Below, in pieces: positions 36,497 to 49,608 of a stretch of 64,000 nt of DNA. The stretch lies in contig JXTB01000471.1 of NCBI GenBank assembly GCA_002914805.1, forward strand, positions 204,217-268,216. Direction: 5' to 3'. Position 1 is the first letter of the stretch, and every line of letters begins with the position of its first letter. A program made the position numbers and the translations under genes. The notes beneath the pieces were generated by a model. That model made no database searches, was not told where the DNA came from, and saw only the letters and a list, made by a program, of their open reading frames with translations. The stretch is from Parasponia andersonii (lineage: Eukaryota; Streptophyta; Magnoliopsida; Rosales; Cannabaceae).

Positions 36497-37261
36497 TTTG
36501 CCATGACTTGCTCAGGGCGAGAACTTTATCATGGCTTGTTCGACATTTAATAAAGGTCACGTCAAAGGGCGGTTTGTTAGGATCTTTTCAATCTTCGTAA
36601 TCATGTATAGGCCTTAATTGTGGCGTGGCCATTCCCATGGGAAAGTGCGATGGACTTACATGACTAGCCTGGTCAGCTCGTGCGTACCATCGTTTGTGTG
36701 GCATTCAAACTTATCCTATGGCCAATATCATCTCCCGCTCTTCTTGAGGAATGCAAGGAGTCATCCTTTGTGGTTTAAAACTCCCTACGACCATCTGTCG
36801 ACACGTATCCGTTGCCTTCGATCCAAAGGCAGCGTCATTTCATTATCTGGGTATATAAATAGGCTCCAATACTCGATTCCTTTACTTTATTCTCCTCATT
36901 TTTTCTTTTGCTTGAGTTCTCTAAACTCTTATTCTCTCGATTGCTTCATTTCTTAGAGCCTTCTCGAGTGATCCCTTGTAGGTAGCTGGGTTCCCCAAGC
37001 TTTTATCTACGCTTACCATTATCATCTTCATTTCTTGAAAATTACTCCTCTGTCTTCTCCTAAAGATTATCCATTAGCAATATTCTAACCTATGGGCTTT
37101 GCCATTTTCCATAGTCTATTTTCGAGAATTTTCGTTTGCTCTAACATCTGAGTTACTTCAGTTAGGTAAGTTTTGGGTTCAAAACCTAGTTTTCTTCCTT
37201 TTATTTCGTTTTGGGTTTTAGATTTTCTGGGGTTTCCACCTAATTAGATAGAAAGGGTCAG
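36497..37261 (+). promoter_or_regulatory. Probable promoter/leader of the antisense ORF
   Basis: A clear plus-strand TATA box (TATATAAATAG) is at 36852-36862, about 400 bp before the ATG at 37262, with pyrimidine-rich DNA downstream. It points opposite to the element's own transcription. The ORF at 36618-36956 has no recognisable motif. Confidence 0.5.
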
Positions 37262-39960
37262 ATGGATCTAGCTACGCCCGAGAACGACGGACCTGATCAC
37301 TCAAGGGTGTCTCAATAATTTTCGGACAAGATTATTCCTGCACGCGCTCCGATCCCAGTGGTCGATCTGATTTCCTCTGAAAGTGGTGGGGAGGTGGTTT
37401 CGGGGTCCGAGCCCAGCATAGATGAGGCCGAGAATCAAGCTGCCACTTCGGATTTGGTCGGGCCACCCGTGTGCTGGATGGAGCCATTCTAGTCGACAAT
37501 GCCGTCATTGTCCCCGAGATGCCTCCCATTTTTGTTCCTATTGAGCAACCCTCTGCAGCCGTTTAAGGGGTTGATGATCATTCTGATAATGAGAATGACG
37601 CCATCCTAGATCACGAGTTGGCTTTGCTCGGCCTGTCCTCGATCAGGTTTGGTGGCCGCCAACTCGACTTATCTGAACTTGTATCGGCTCTTGCTAATTA
37701 CGATGGTTCATGCCTAATTTTGTAGATAGTTTCAGGTAAGCTCGACTTTCGTCTCATAAGGGTCCATATCTCAGGTCCAATTTGCAAGAGACAACAGATA
37801 AACCGCTAGTTTTAAATAGGAATAGACGGATAATTTGAGTCTGATATTCCATTCTTGCATCTATTCAAAATCAAACTCAAGCACCAAACCCTAATCTCCC
37901 ATTCACATTTGGTCAAATGGCAAGAGGTGGTCGAGGTTAGGGACAGATGGTAAGAATAGAGGCCAGTGATCCAATGGCTGATGGAGTTGAGCGGGCAAGG
38001 CCAATGATGAAGTTCAGTACTGACTACTTCCAATTCACCATGATGGACGAGTTATTATTGAGCGTCTACTCTCGCTACGAGATCCTAGATGATATTTATT
38101 GTGATATTCATTGTCGCCGGGAGAGGGTGATGTACCTTACCGACCACCAGCGGGCTGTGTAACCCTATACTTAGGGTTTTTCGAGGTTGGATTGCGACTT
38201 CCACTCCACTTTTTCCTCCAGGATTTCTTCTCCAAATGCCAGATATATCTGACGTAGTTGAATTCAAATGGATGGTGGGTCTTGATTAGGCTTTGGGCTA
38301 TGTTTAGGCTCTAGGGTTGGTCGGACATCACTCTACGTATGCTCAAATATCTCTACTAGCTCAAGAATATGCCGAACAACCGGGGCTTATATTACCTACA
38401 AGCGTACTCTTCTGAGACTCCTCATATGGAAAGGGACAATTCACGGTGCACTGTTCCAATTTTGGGTGGGGATACCTCTGACAAGCATGGGAAGGGGGAG
38501 TGGTACTATGAAAGAATGTCTTAGAATAACTTCATAGGTGGTTAGCTTCCGAGGGGTGTTTACCCTTAGGCGACAGTGGGTGATGCAGCAGGTGGAGATA
38601 GCTAACGGTAAAAAATTGCTCGAGCTATAGCAATCAAAGGACTTAACCACCGCGAGAAGGAGGTCGGCAACTTACTTACTGACATCAATTTCGAGTACAC
38701 GAGTTGGTATCCATTTAAGAACATGATGGCCTTTGAGGAATTCATCCAAGTGAGTCCTGCTCGGCCAGCTGTGAATGAGGCGAGCCTTTCTAATAGGATC
38801 GAGCATCCACAGAGGTGGCAAGCCCTAAGAGGCAGAGACGCTTCTCCACCACCACCTCAGCCAGACCTGACTTTCTTGCCCGTAGCTCCTATTCCAATAG
38901 AGTCAATGAGCCCAACACCCTCTCCCAATCTTAACATCCCCGATCAACAAGGTTCCATTAAGGAGAGTTTTTTAGAAATGTTAGGTGCCAATCTGCTATC
39001 TAATCCCTCCTTTCTTTTTGCATAGCACGATATAGCCAATATGGATATGAAACTATGTGCTCTGCTTGCCTGAAATAGGGCTCGGGAGGGGAGTGGTCGG
39101 AACTCTCCTGGCAGTAGCTTGTGGCCGACCTCGCCTAGGAGTGCATTGCCTTTCCAGACCTCTGAGCTTCCTTCTGCTCCAATGACTATAACCCCTTTCT
39201 TCCATGGGCTAGCCTGACAAGAGGCCGATGGATACCTCTCATCTAGATGAGCCCCATTCTCAATGATTGAAAACATTTTTGAAGGGGCCGATGAATAGAA
39301 TGCACGCCTCCTGTTCAAAACAGGTCACGGAGGACTATCATCGGTGCTTAAATCGTGACCTCGCCGCTCTATGCTTGGTGTCTACCACTCAGGTACTTCC
39401 CATTTCACAACCTCGTCCATTTCTATTCCCTTCCTATTTACTGATGTTAGTTTATTTTTTTAGCAAGTCTTTATGAACGAGCTTGTATAGAGCGCATTAG
39501 GGATTTGTTAATTTCAACTGAGAGGTATCGCTTGGAGCAGAACATAGCCAGGGAGGAGCGAGAACAAGAGCTGAAGAGGGCTAATGATGTTGAGAAAAAA
39601 CTTGGAATTGAAAAGAAGGCCAAGCTCAAGCTTGAGCATCAAGATGGCAGACTAAAGTCTCAGCTTAAGATTGCTCAGACCATGGTCTTAGAAGAGGTGA
39701 AGAAAGTTGTCGTCAAGGACTAGATTGCCACTCAGCTCCATTATTTTGACTGCTAGTGGGATACCTACGAGATAGGTTTTAAGAACCTGAAGACGGCAGT
39801 GGTCACTCAATATAGGGATTTGGACTTTTCTTTCTTGGAAGAACAAAACCCCACCTTGGCTCCGAATGTCTAGGAAATAAATAGGCCCGAACCTATTGAA
39901 GTCCCAACCACTCCTCTTACAGATCAGGTTCCTCCAACTCCTCCTCTGGTTTAGGTTCAC
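37262..39960 (+). pseudogene. Antisense additional ORF of the minus-strand Tat element (broken)
   Basis: It starts ATG at 37262 (MDLATPENDGPDHSRVSQ*). Pieces continue in several frames: PVVDLISSESGGEVV (37350), FSTDYFQFTMMDELLLSVYSRYE (about 38015), a proline-rich part (38820-38945) and a charged coiled coil at about 39505-39720 (RYRLEQNIAREEREQELKRAN...). The order, N-terminal domain then Pro/Ser linker then coiled coil, mirrors the antisense ORFs at 1-1580 and 61245-63100, though the sequence has diverged. Many stops, several as TAG, show it is dead. Function unknown. Confidence 0.65.
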
Positions 39961-40700
39961 CTCTGTTCAGGTTATCTATTGTAATATCATTTCTTTTTGC
40001 TTGGGGTCTGGACGGCTGGGCCCGTATTTTAATTTGTGAAGACAATTAAATCCTCCAATGTTTCTTTCTTTTTATCTTATGAAATATACATGTTTCTTCT
40101 CTTGAAATTTATTTTTGCTTTTCATGTATTAATTCTTGTATCGCTAACTCCATCGTGTCTCAGTTATTTCGGGCATTTACCTAGTATTGGCATTACTAAC
40201 CAATGTTGAGTTTTAAGGTCAGATCACTAGGGGGTCCCTAACATAGGTAAAATTGGTTTAGGTTTTGATAGTTGCCAGTTGCAATTTTACTAGATTGTCT
40301 CCATGTTTAGGAATAAAGTGATCGAATTAGATTAGATTAGCGATTCCTATGCTAGTACTATGGAACGACGTAGGATCATGTTACTAGTATTTAGCAATTA
40401 TGTGCTCAAAAATACATAGAGGGATCCTAATATCCGTTCTTTCCTGACTTTATCTCTAATGCTCAGAAGTGCATAGGAATATTTTCCTAGTCCGTAGTGC
40501 TCAGAAGCATATTAAGGGATCTATTATCCTTAGTGCTCTAAAGCTCATAGGAATTTTATTTTTTTTACTAGGTTCTAGCTTTTTTCCCCATTGTTTTTTG
40601 GTTAATAGTTTATAATTTAAGCGAAAAATAATAGACGAGAATGTAACTTTTTCATTATATATTTTCTTTATATAAAATTTGGCTATTGATAATACTTTTG
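39961..40700. other. Region between integrase end and antisense ORF of Tat element
   Basis: No coding signal. Several imperfect repeats of AGTGCTCAGAAG...ATAGG-like words (about 40400-40560) are visible. It separates the converging pol (minus) and antisense (plus) reading frames. Confidence 0.45.
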
Positions 40701-43700
40701 TAGGCACTCAGCATTCCATGGATGGGGTAGGTCGTTGGCCCCTGTGTCCTGTAGTTTATAAGCTCCTGGTCGGACGATTCTAGTAACTAGTTATGGCCCT
40801 TCCCACTTTGGTCCGAGCACTCCAGCTCCTAGCTTAGCAGTATTCAAGAACACATGCCTAAGCACGAGCTCGCCAACTCTGAATATTCGTAATTGGACTT
40901 TTGAGTTATAATATCGAGTAATAACTTATTTGTGGGCAGCGATTCTTAAAAAAGCCTTCTCTCTTTCCTCTTCGACTAGTTTAAGATTTGTTCTCAGACC
41001 TTCTTTATTGTCCATGTTGCTTTGTCCGGGGTCTTAATTTTTATAAGCTTCAACCCTGTAATTAGCATGCCAACCTCGACTGGTATTACTGCATCCGTGC
41101 TGAAGGCCAAAGAGAATGGTGTTTCTCTAGTTGTTGCTTTCTCTGTTGTTCGATGAGTCTACAATACACCAGATAGCTCATCAACCCAAGCTCTCTTTAG
41201 TCTCTCTAGCATTTTCTTGAAGTTTTCCTTGATTGTCTTATTGACCGCTTCAACCTGCCCGTTTAACTAAGGGTGATTTGGGATAGATAATAGCTTATGG
41301 ATCCCCTAATTCTGGAAAAACTACCTCAGCATTGGAATGTCAACTTGTTTGCCATTATCAGTTACTATTGAGTGTGAGAGTCCGAACCAGCAGATGATGT
41401 TCTTAAAAATGAAATTCGTACAGTTTGCTTCTATGATCTTTGCCAGGGTTTTGGCCTCAAACCACTTGGTGAAGTAGTCAATGGCGACGATCGCAAATTT
41501 TGCTTGTACTCGGGCAATAGGAAGGGGTCCGATCAAATCTATCCTCTACTTTTTGAAAGGCTAGGGACTAATAATCGGGGATAAGGGTTCAAGGTGCTCT
41601 TTCTAATAGTGCGCAAAATGCTGGTACTTGTCGCATCTTTCCACTATCTTTCTTGAATCTTTTATTATGGTCTGCTAAATAGAATCCTTGCCTTAAGGCC
41701 TTATGTGCAAGCGATCTTGGCTGTAAGTGATTTCCACATGCCCCCTGGTGTATTTCTTTTAGCATATATTCCACTTTATCAAGTCAGAGACATCTTAAAT
41801 ATAGAGTTGTATAGCCCTTCTTGTAAAGCTTATCTCCAATGATGATATATTGATTAGAATGGTACTTAATCTTCCAAGCTTTATTTTTGTTGCCTGGTAG
41901 TTTACTAGTTTCCAAATAATCTTTGATTGGATCTATCCATGAAAGGAGCCAGTCTATGCACATGGTCTGTTCACATTCTTGGATGCTAGGCTCAGTTAAT
42001 GTCTCGATCAGTATTTGTCTAAGAGAGTTATCAATGAGCCCTAAGCGAGTCGTGCAAGGCCGTCGGCCTCAACATTCTCAACTCTCGACACCCTAGTAAT
42101 CTTACACCAAGTCCTGGCTCCTAAGTGTTCTTTTACTTTGGCAAGATATTTAATCATGTTATTTTCTTTGGCTTGGTATTCCTGTTTTATCTGGTTCACG
42201 ATCAGTTGTGAATCACTAAAGATTTCAACACACTGCACCTAGAGCTCTCTTGACAGTTTTAACCTGGTGATCAGTGCCTTGTACTGGGCCTCATTATTTA
42301 AGGCGATGAAGTCAAGCCTTAAGGCATACCTGATCTTTTCTCCTTTTGGATTGATGAAAACTAGGCCTGCTCCACTCTCGATCATACAAGATGACCCGTA
42401 CATGTATAGTTGCCAAACATGTTGTTTGAGAGACTACTCTGATCTTCTTTTTGGTGATTTGAAGATGCTCTCTTCCTTGATTGTTTTTTCTACTTTAGCA
42501 GGGTAAATGAACTCGACCACAAAGTCGGCTAGCACTTGTTCCTTGATACAGGTTCTTAGGACAAACTCGACTTCAAATTCGCCGAGCTTAACAACCCAAT
42601 TGGTCAAGCAGTCAGAGACATCGGGCTTTTAGAGAATTTGTCTCAAGGGATGACTAGTCGGGACTTTAATAGTATATGCCTAGATGTACGGTCGAAGTTT
42701 CCTTCCAGCTATTATCAAAGCAAGACCCAGTTTCTCGATTTCTAGGTATCGGGTCTTAGTGTCTAGAAGGGACTTGCTAACATAGTATATTGGTACTTGT
42801 ATTCTCCCTTCCTCCTTGACAAGAACTCTGCTCACTGTGTTCTCTAATACTGCCAAATACAAAATTAGGCTTTCCCCAGACACATGCTTGCCCAGAGTTT
42901 GGATCACTTCTAGGTAGGCCTTGATTTCCTAGAAAGCCTTACCGCATTCTTCCGTCTATATTGTGTTTTTCCCCATTTTTAATGCTTGGAAGAATGGTCA
43001 GCACTTGTCTATTGAACGGGTTATGAACCTGCTCAAGTCTGCGACCATGCCGACCAAGCCATGGATTTCCTTCGTAGTTCTTCGTGAACGAAGGTTGAGT
43101 ATGGCCTAGATCTTTATAGGGTTTGCCTCAATGTCTTTGTGATTTACCATGAATCCAAAGAACTTTCTAGACTCAACCCCGAATGCACACTTGATGGGAT
43201 TCAATCTCATTTTGTATTCCCTAAGGATATTGAACATCTCCTTCAGGTTATCCATATGGTCAGTTTTCTCTAGGCTCTTGACCAACATGTCGTTAACATA
43301 TACTTCCATCATTCTTCTGATCTACTTTTTAAACATCTTGTTGACCAGCCTTTCATATATAGCTCTAATATTCTTTAGTTTGAATGGTATCATTAAGTAA
43401 TAGTATAGGCCCTATTCGGTTATGAATGAGGTCTTTTCTTCGTCTTTCTGGTACATGCGAATCTAGTTGTAGCCTAAATAGGCATCTATGAAGCTCAGGA
43501 GCTCGTGCCCAGCTGTTGCATTTACTAGCTGGTCAATTCTTGGCAGTGAAAAAGAATCCTTTGGGAAAGCTTTGTTTAGATATGTGAAATCTATACAGAC
43601 CCTCTATTTCCTATTTACCTTCTTTTCTAAGACCACATTGGCCAACCACTGTGGGTAGTTGACTTCTCTTATGAATCCAGCCTTGAACTACTTTTCGACC

Positions 43701-45732
43701 TCCTTATTAATCGCTCTATACCTTTTGGGATTGAACTTCCTCCTTTTTCAGATAACTAGTTTCGAGTGCTCATCTACTTGCAGTTGGTGGACAATCACTT
43801 CGGAGTCTATGCTGTGCATATCCTCGTGTGATCAGGCAAATACGTCTTTATACTCTTTTAAGAAGTCTACGAGCTTTTCTCGGAGTTCCCCTGGTAATCT
43901 AGAATCTATTCTTACTGATTGCTCTGGGCGTTGGTCATCTATTTAGATGGATTCCAAGTCTTCAATGAGTTCGGCTCTCTTATCCTTTTGCTCTTCTTAG
44001 GGGTTGAGGTCGCTAACGGTCTGTGCATCCTTTGGAATAGCCCCCATATCATCAACCCAGTAGATCATGGACACCATTCCCACTTTCTAATCGGCTTTTG
44101 TCGCCATGGCGTAACACTCTCGCACCTTGGTTTGGTATTCTCTGATTATCTGAACCCCCCTTCGATTAGGAACTTCATCATGAGATGGTTGGTTGACACA
44201 ACTACCTTTAACTTGTTTAGGGTTGGTCGCCCAATTATAATGTTTTATGCAAACCTTTAGTCTACGATGAGGAAATCCATCATATGAGTAGTGGTGGTAG
44301 GCTATTCCCAAAATGTTACGAGTAGTCTGATCACCATTTTGTGGTGGACACATTCTCCCATAAACTCATATAGTGGAGTCTTGGAGGGCCTTAACATTAC
44401 CCCTTATGTTCATCTTTCGGTATGTTGTTGCGAACAGTATATTTGCCGAGCTACCATTGTCGACTAGGACTCAAAAGACTCGACTATTGGTAATCCTGAG
44501 CACCACCACGAAAGCATCGTTATGTGGGTGGATTAACTTCTTGGCCCCTTCCTTAGTAAATGTAATCGATGCTAATTCATGTTTAGAGAGCTTAGCAATG
44601 TACTTTGCTATATTTACTTGGTGCTCGGATGCGATTTCTCGAGCCATTCTTACTTGACCTCATCGGACGTTAGCCAAATTGCCAGCCATTGGTCCTTCCG
44701 AGATAGTTTGTCTCTCATGTGGTGTTCCATTATTATTATTATTGGGGCTTGCTTGCCCGCCCATTCCCATGCTTCCACGGGGAGCGAAGGCAGATGTTTG
44801 TTTATCTAGCTCGATGACTCTACTCACATACTTCATTAAGTAGCCTTGTTGGATCAACCCCTCTATTTGGTCTTTCAGGTGCTGACACTTGGATATTTCA
44901 TGCCCTAGCTCGTTGTGGAACCTGCAATATTTATTCATATTCCTCTTTTCTTGGGATGTCATTGTTGGGAGTAGAGCTTTTAGCATGTTCTTTCCCTCGA
45001 TTTGCATCAGGATCTGCTCTTTTGGAGTGTTCAAGGGAGTGTAATTCTACTTGGAGGCTATCGTTTTACTCTGACTTGGGAGCTGGGTCGAAAACTGTTC
45101 ATGCTGGGATACTGTAAAGAGTTGTTAGGGGTTGGGATGTCTTGCTTATTCCTTTTTAGTTAAAGTTTGTTGGTCTTGCCTTCAGCCTTCACTCTATTCC
45201 CTAACTCCTTACTTGTGCCGACCATTGAGGTGATGGTGCCTTCTTTTACCTTGGTTAGGAAATACTCTTCAGCATTTGCTATTTCCTAAGTTTTTTCTTT
45301 GAATGGGCATAGGTGGTAGGTCTCCTCTTGCTCATAAACCATACCAGTTTCTCGTGTTGCATCCCTTCTTGAGTAGCATTCAGGACTTTTTTTTAGGTAA
45401 CACTGAGCACTCAAGTACCACAATATCAAACCGGGCGAGGTAAGAACTCAGGAATTCATTTTCCCCTTGTTTTATTGTCTTAAGGTAACTCCAACCTTTC
45501 TGTTTGATTCTCAAGCCTAGGAACTGTAGCACGAGTGCCTCAAAAATCTTTAATAGACCCAGCTTCTAGTCTACCGTACTAGATTTATGCTGAGCCCCGT
45601 TAACGTGAGTGGGAAAGCATTACAAAGTGTTACGAGGTCAGCTTTAGCTATAGTCATCCGCACCTTATAGTTTTGTATATGGTGGGCTGGGTCTCCCTTA
45701 CCATCATATAAGGGTATATTCAGCATTTTAAT

Positions 45733-45759
45733 GGGGGGGGGGGGAGGGGAGGGGGAGGG
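45733..45759 (+). repeat. G-rich run with G-quadruplex potential
   Basis: Twelve Gs are followed by AGGGG, AGGGGG and AGGG. On minus it encodes a Pro-rich tract (SPPPPPP) of the Tat gag. Confidence 0.8.
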
Positions 45760-46454
45760 CATGAGCGTGCTATCTTTGCCAGGAACAGAGGATTTATCTC
45801 TTACAATATCGTCTGGACATTCTCAGTCAGCTTTCCTTCAACTAAGAGTTGATCCATTTGCCTTTTAAGAGCTTGATAACGTTTGTCTACATCTCTGGTC
45901 TACTATTTGAGAATGGATTCAACCAGTGCTATTTATAGAGTTAGTCCTATCAGTGGAGCAGGTTCGCAACCTTGCTATTGTGAGGGGTGGTAGGCTTGAG
46001 CTTCTCTCCTTCACCAGTTCCATCTTTCCCTGAGATCTGTGGTCTAAAGATGATTAGACATTCTTGGAATATACATGTCAGTGCTGTTAGCAAGGGCCAG
46101 TCATTTGAATATGGTCCTTTTAGTTCTCAAGCTACTGGTCCTCTTTCCCCCTCGAAGCGACTGGTCCTCATTGGAAGCGTAAGACGCCGCTTGGTGTTGT
46201 CACCTATGCCTCCTTCTTAGTACTCGAGTGCCTCCACTCTCCTCGGTCAGAGCTCCTCTAGTTGGATGTGATCTTGCCTTGCTGTCCTCGTCCTTGTCCC
46301 CTTGGATAGGATTTCTCCTTCTGTCCTCTTGAGAAGAAGCCTGATTTGGGATGACAAGGATTGGATGGATAACATTTTGGCCGACTATATTTGCCAAGCA
46401 CTCAACAATCGAGGCTTGGTCTTGTCCAACCTGCTCCTCCTCAAGCTCATTGAC

Positions 46455-49333
46455 TGTAACGCCCTCTTTATCCTCCTACTACTAGTGGAAATTTATTAAC
46501 TTTCTATTTACAAGACGTTACTTTTGGAAGATAATCCTATAATTGTTTTTCCAAAATACGGGCCAATTCGAAATTTTTATTTTCTTTAAAACTCTATTGA
46601 TAGCTGACTTTACTTACATACATGATCAGTATATATATATATATATATATTACAAAACAAAACATAGTAAATAGGTATTAAAAAAAAATTAACTAAAAAT
46701 AACTTTATTGAGAGACTGTAAAACATCCCAAAATATACAAACTAAGCCCCCCACAAGTGGTCAAAATATCCATATGTACAACACCAAGGTTGGGCCTCTA
46801 CTTCAACCCACATGCTCATGCTGTCATCTCAATCATTACCTGCAACATAAGACTATAATGAGCTACAGCTCAGTAAGTAAAGTAATGGATGACATGTTGC
46901 TCAATGATATGAATTAAATATATGATTGTACTTGCTTAAATGTTTCGGTATAAATAATTTCCTTTAGACCCTTCCCTATCTTGTGCCCACTGTCTGGTTC
47001 AGCACTGTGCCTGCAAGGCTTCCTGAATTATTGATATCCCATTGGTTCTCCTCCCGCCGGCTCTTACCACAGTGGGGCTCGTTACTAATCTTATTCCATC
47101 GTTACCCCATCGAGCTCAAGAGATTAGGCGGCTCAAGACTGTAGTTTAGTCTATTATATAACTTAGAGGAGGAATATTGTGACAAACCTTGTGACTAATC
47201 CTTTCACACTTGCCCCTCTCCTGGGATTGCCACTCTGAAACTGTAAATATTTATTCCGCTTCCCCGTAACAATTACACAAAACCTTCTGAAAGTTACCTG
47301 GTCTTAACTTTTCTATGATAAAATAGTTTTACACAAAATACTAAGGCATTTCATAAATCATATTACCCTTCTTAAAATTTTTCATAAAACATGCATGGTT
47401 ATATAGTATACATAATAATACCACACCAAAATTTACAAGCATATATATGCTGAAATCGAAATGCCAATGGTCATACTCATAACAAGAATAAATGCAAAAC
47501 ATGAAAACATAATAGATACTTATATAGCACATAATTCTTGTGTTATAGTTGAGTACTTTACTTACCTCGTGTCCTGAATAGAAATGAATTATGGAAAGGG
47601 TCAATATCCTCTAGAGATTGGTGTGCTATTCACCTGTCATAGTTTACTGTTATTCAAGATGCACATTTTGCCAAAAGAATGCATCAAGATACTCGAACAA
47701 TACCGAAATTAGAATTTTCACAATATTAGAAAACTTGATTTTGAAATGACTCAGAAGCATATAAATCACTTAAGATACTTGGCAGTCAATAAGTAGCATT
47801 GAAAAACTGTTCAAAGGTATTAAAATATGAATGCTAGTTCATTAGCACAAAAATGATTCAAAATGGCACATAATTTTGTAAAACTAGTCTATTTTCTCCT
47901 AAATAGTGCCATTTCGTTTAAAAATATTTGGACAGCATCTTTCCTATTTTTAGGATATTCCCACATGATTAAAATCATGGTTTTAAATCTGCAATAACAA
48001 TTAGAAATCCAAATTCCCACATATACACATCAAGAGGATCACTTAGAACAATCTAAGTGCACTTGAACTCTTTTTCGGTTTCAACAAGTTTAAAACCACT
48101 TTTACACTTGTGTGTCATCACAAGCAGCCACCAAATGAGTGTAATAGACAATAGGATCAATAAGATATACAATCCAATTTAAGAAATCAGATTACAAACA
48201 TAAAAAACTTAATCTATTACACATAAAAACACTTAACTCCATAAATTGCAAACTTTGGGACTTTAGGTTTAACTTTAATCCTCCACTTAAATTTTATGTT
48301 TCCAGTAATATATAAAGGTTCGTAGAACTATTATACATCAAATAATAGCTTAGGTTTAAGAGCTAAAATAAAGAAAATTCACTACAAATTCAAAATTCAA
48401 CATAAACCTCACCTTAACTAGTTTGAGTTTTTGCAAGTGTTCTTACCTTCTATCTCTCCGCCAACTGATTTCCAAGGCTTATAAATAGATTTTTTTGGGC
48501 TTAAGAAAACCTAAAGAAACCTAAAGAAACCTTTGTTTAAGTGGAAATAAGTAGAAAATTGAAATTAAAGGACAAGATCTAGAAAGAAGAACATAGTAGA
48601 GCTACCTTGACTAGTTTTGGTCTATCTTACTTTCTAGAGCTCCAATTTGAGTTCTACCACTTGGAAACTCTTGGATATGGCTAAGAGGAGTTGAGAGAAG
48701 TGTAGGAAGGTGTTGGAGAGGCTCAGGTCCTGGCTAGAGAGAAAAGGAATGCAAATGACCAGATTTGTTCTAAAAGTGATACTTAATGACTAAGAAATGA
48801 CATAACTTAAATTCTAAGGGGTATTTTGGGTATTTTGTTCATTACTTTTCATGTGTCAAGCTCTAAAACATCTTTAGCATAGTCACCACATTGCTGGTCA
48901 CTCTTATACACCCAAGTGTAGCCAAAGTTGGTAAATCCTATCTTAGAAAGTGAAAACTAGTCATACTTTGACTTATGATCCTATATGGCCAATCTTATTG
49001 TAATTTGGTGGAACCTAGCCTCTTAACAAATCATTAAACATGAAAAGAAATTCAATTAGACTCTAATTAACAATTCAAACATAGTATTAGTTTCATAATT
49101 ATATTCTTTGTTCTTTTAGCACACCGAGCTCTCTCTCTGAGGGTATTGAACCTTTACACTGCATCGGGACACTTCGACAATCATTAGTGTAATAACATGT
49201 ATGTAAATGCACATAACATAAGGAATGAACATATTTTTATGAAACTAGTATTAATGACTTCTAGATGCCTAATATGCAATTAGAACATGTTTATTATTGG
49301 CACTCTTAATTATGTGAGGAGCTGGATGTCACA
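46455..49333. mobile_element. Solo LTR (2879 bp) inserted in the Tat gag
   Basis: The ends are TGTAACGCCC (46455) and GGATGTCACA (49333), which form a short TGTRAC inverted terminus. The flanks TTGAC (46450-46454) and TTGAC (49334-49338) are a perfect 5-bp target duplication. No retroviral coding sequence lies inside, and removing it rejoins gag. A related copy starts at 63101 in the opposite direction (TGTGATGCCC...; shared blocks such as CAATAAGATTGGCCATAT and GTCAAAGTATGACTAGTTTTCAC). A plus-strand TATA-like CTTATAAATAG at about 48478-48488 hints at plus orientation. The length would fit long-LTR gypsy groups such as Tekay, but this is only a guess. Confidence 0.85.
46630..46650. repeat. 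TA microsatellite in solo LTR
   Basis: About ten AT repeats. Confidence 0.8.
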
Positions 49334-49580
49334 TTGACCCTGTCTCAGCAAGGCCGTGGTAGGTAAGGGCACCTACTTGGCCTTGAATTTGTTGATGGGG
49401 AATAATGTTCGCTCAGTCCTACAGATTGAATTGTTAGTTATCTCCTTCACGAGTGTTGGTCTGAGTGTGGTCAATTGTTCACGACCCAAACGCTCTACTC
49501 GGTATCATAAAAGTTGACTAGTGTTGTCGAAATTTTTGAATGATGTTGGGTAGGGCTATGTACTAGTTTTCTAGCTAGGG

Positions 49581-49598
49581 CCCTCCTTCTAGCGCCAA
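49581..49598 (-). promoter_or_regulatory. Primer binding site of the minus-strand Tat element
   Basis: On minus, TTGGCGCTAGAAGGAGGG lies about ten bases inside the 5' LTR. The identical string follows the LTR at 57176, so both elements use the same tRNA primer. I do not name the tRNA. Confidence 0.8.
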
Positions 49599-49608
49599 AA
49601 TATTAGTG

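Larger units (their letters stand above)
40700..49500 (-). pseudogene. Tat-type gag-pol polyprotein (stops, frameshifts, and an LTR insertion)
   Basis: Read on minus, gag begins left of the primer site (about 49430), is split by the solo LTR, and resumes at 46449 (ELEEEQVGQDQASIVECLANIVGQN). The gag C-terminus has NKYCRFHNELGHEISKCQHLK (about 44940). The protease active site VDNGSSANIL is at about 44432-44464. Reverse transcriptase has YVNDMLVKS near 43300, where YVDD is expected. RNase H is about 42600-42910, and a second RNase H (FSDSQLIVNQIKQEYQAKE) is about 42041-42240. The integrase zinc region is about 41589-41774 and the core (VAIDYFTKWFEAKTL, IVTDNGKQ) about 41321-41536. The integrase tail [12 protein letters not shown]...HPWNAECLQKYYQ ends near 40710. 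Not functional. Confidence 0.88.
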
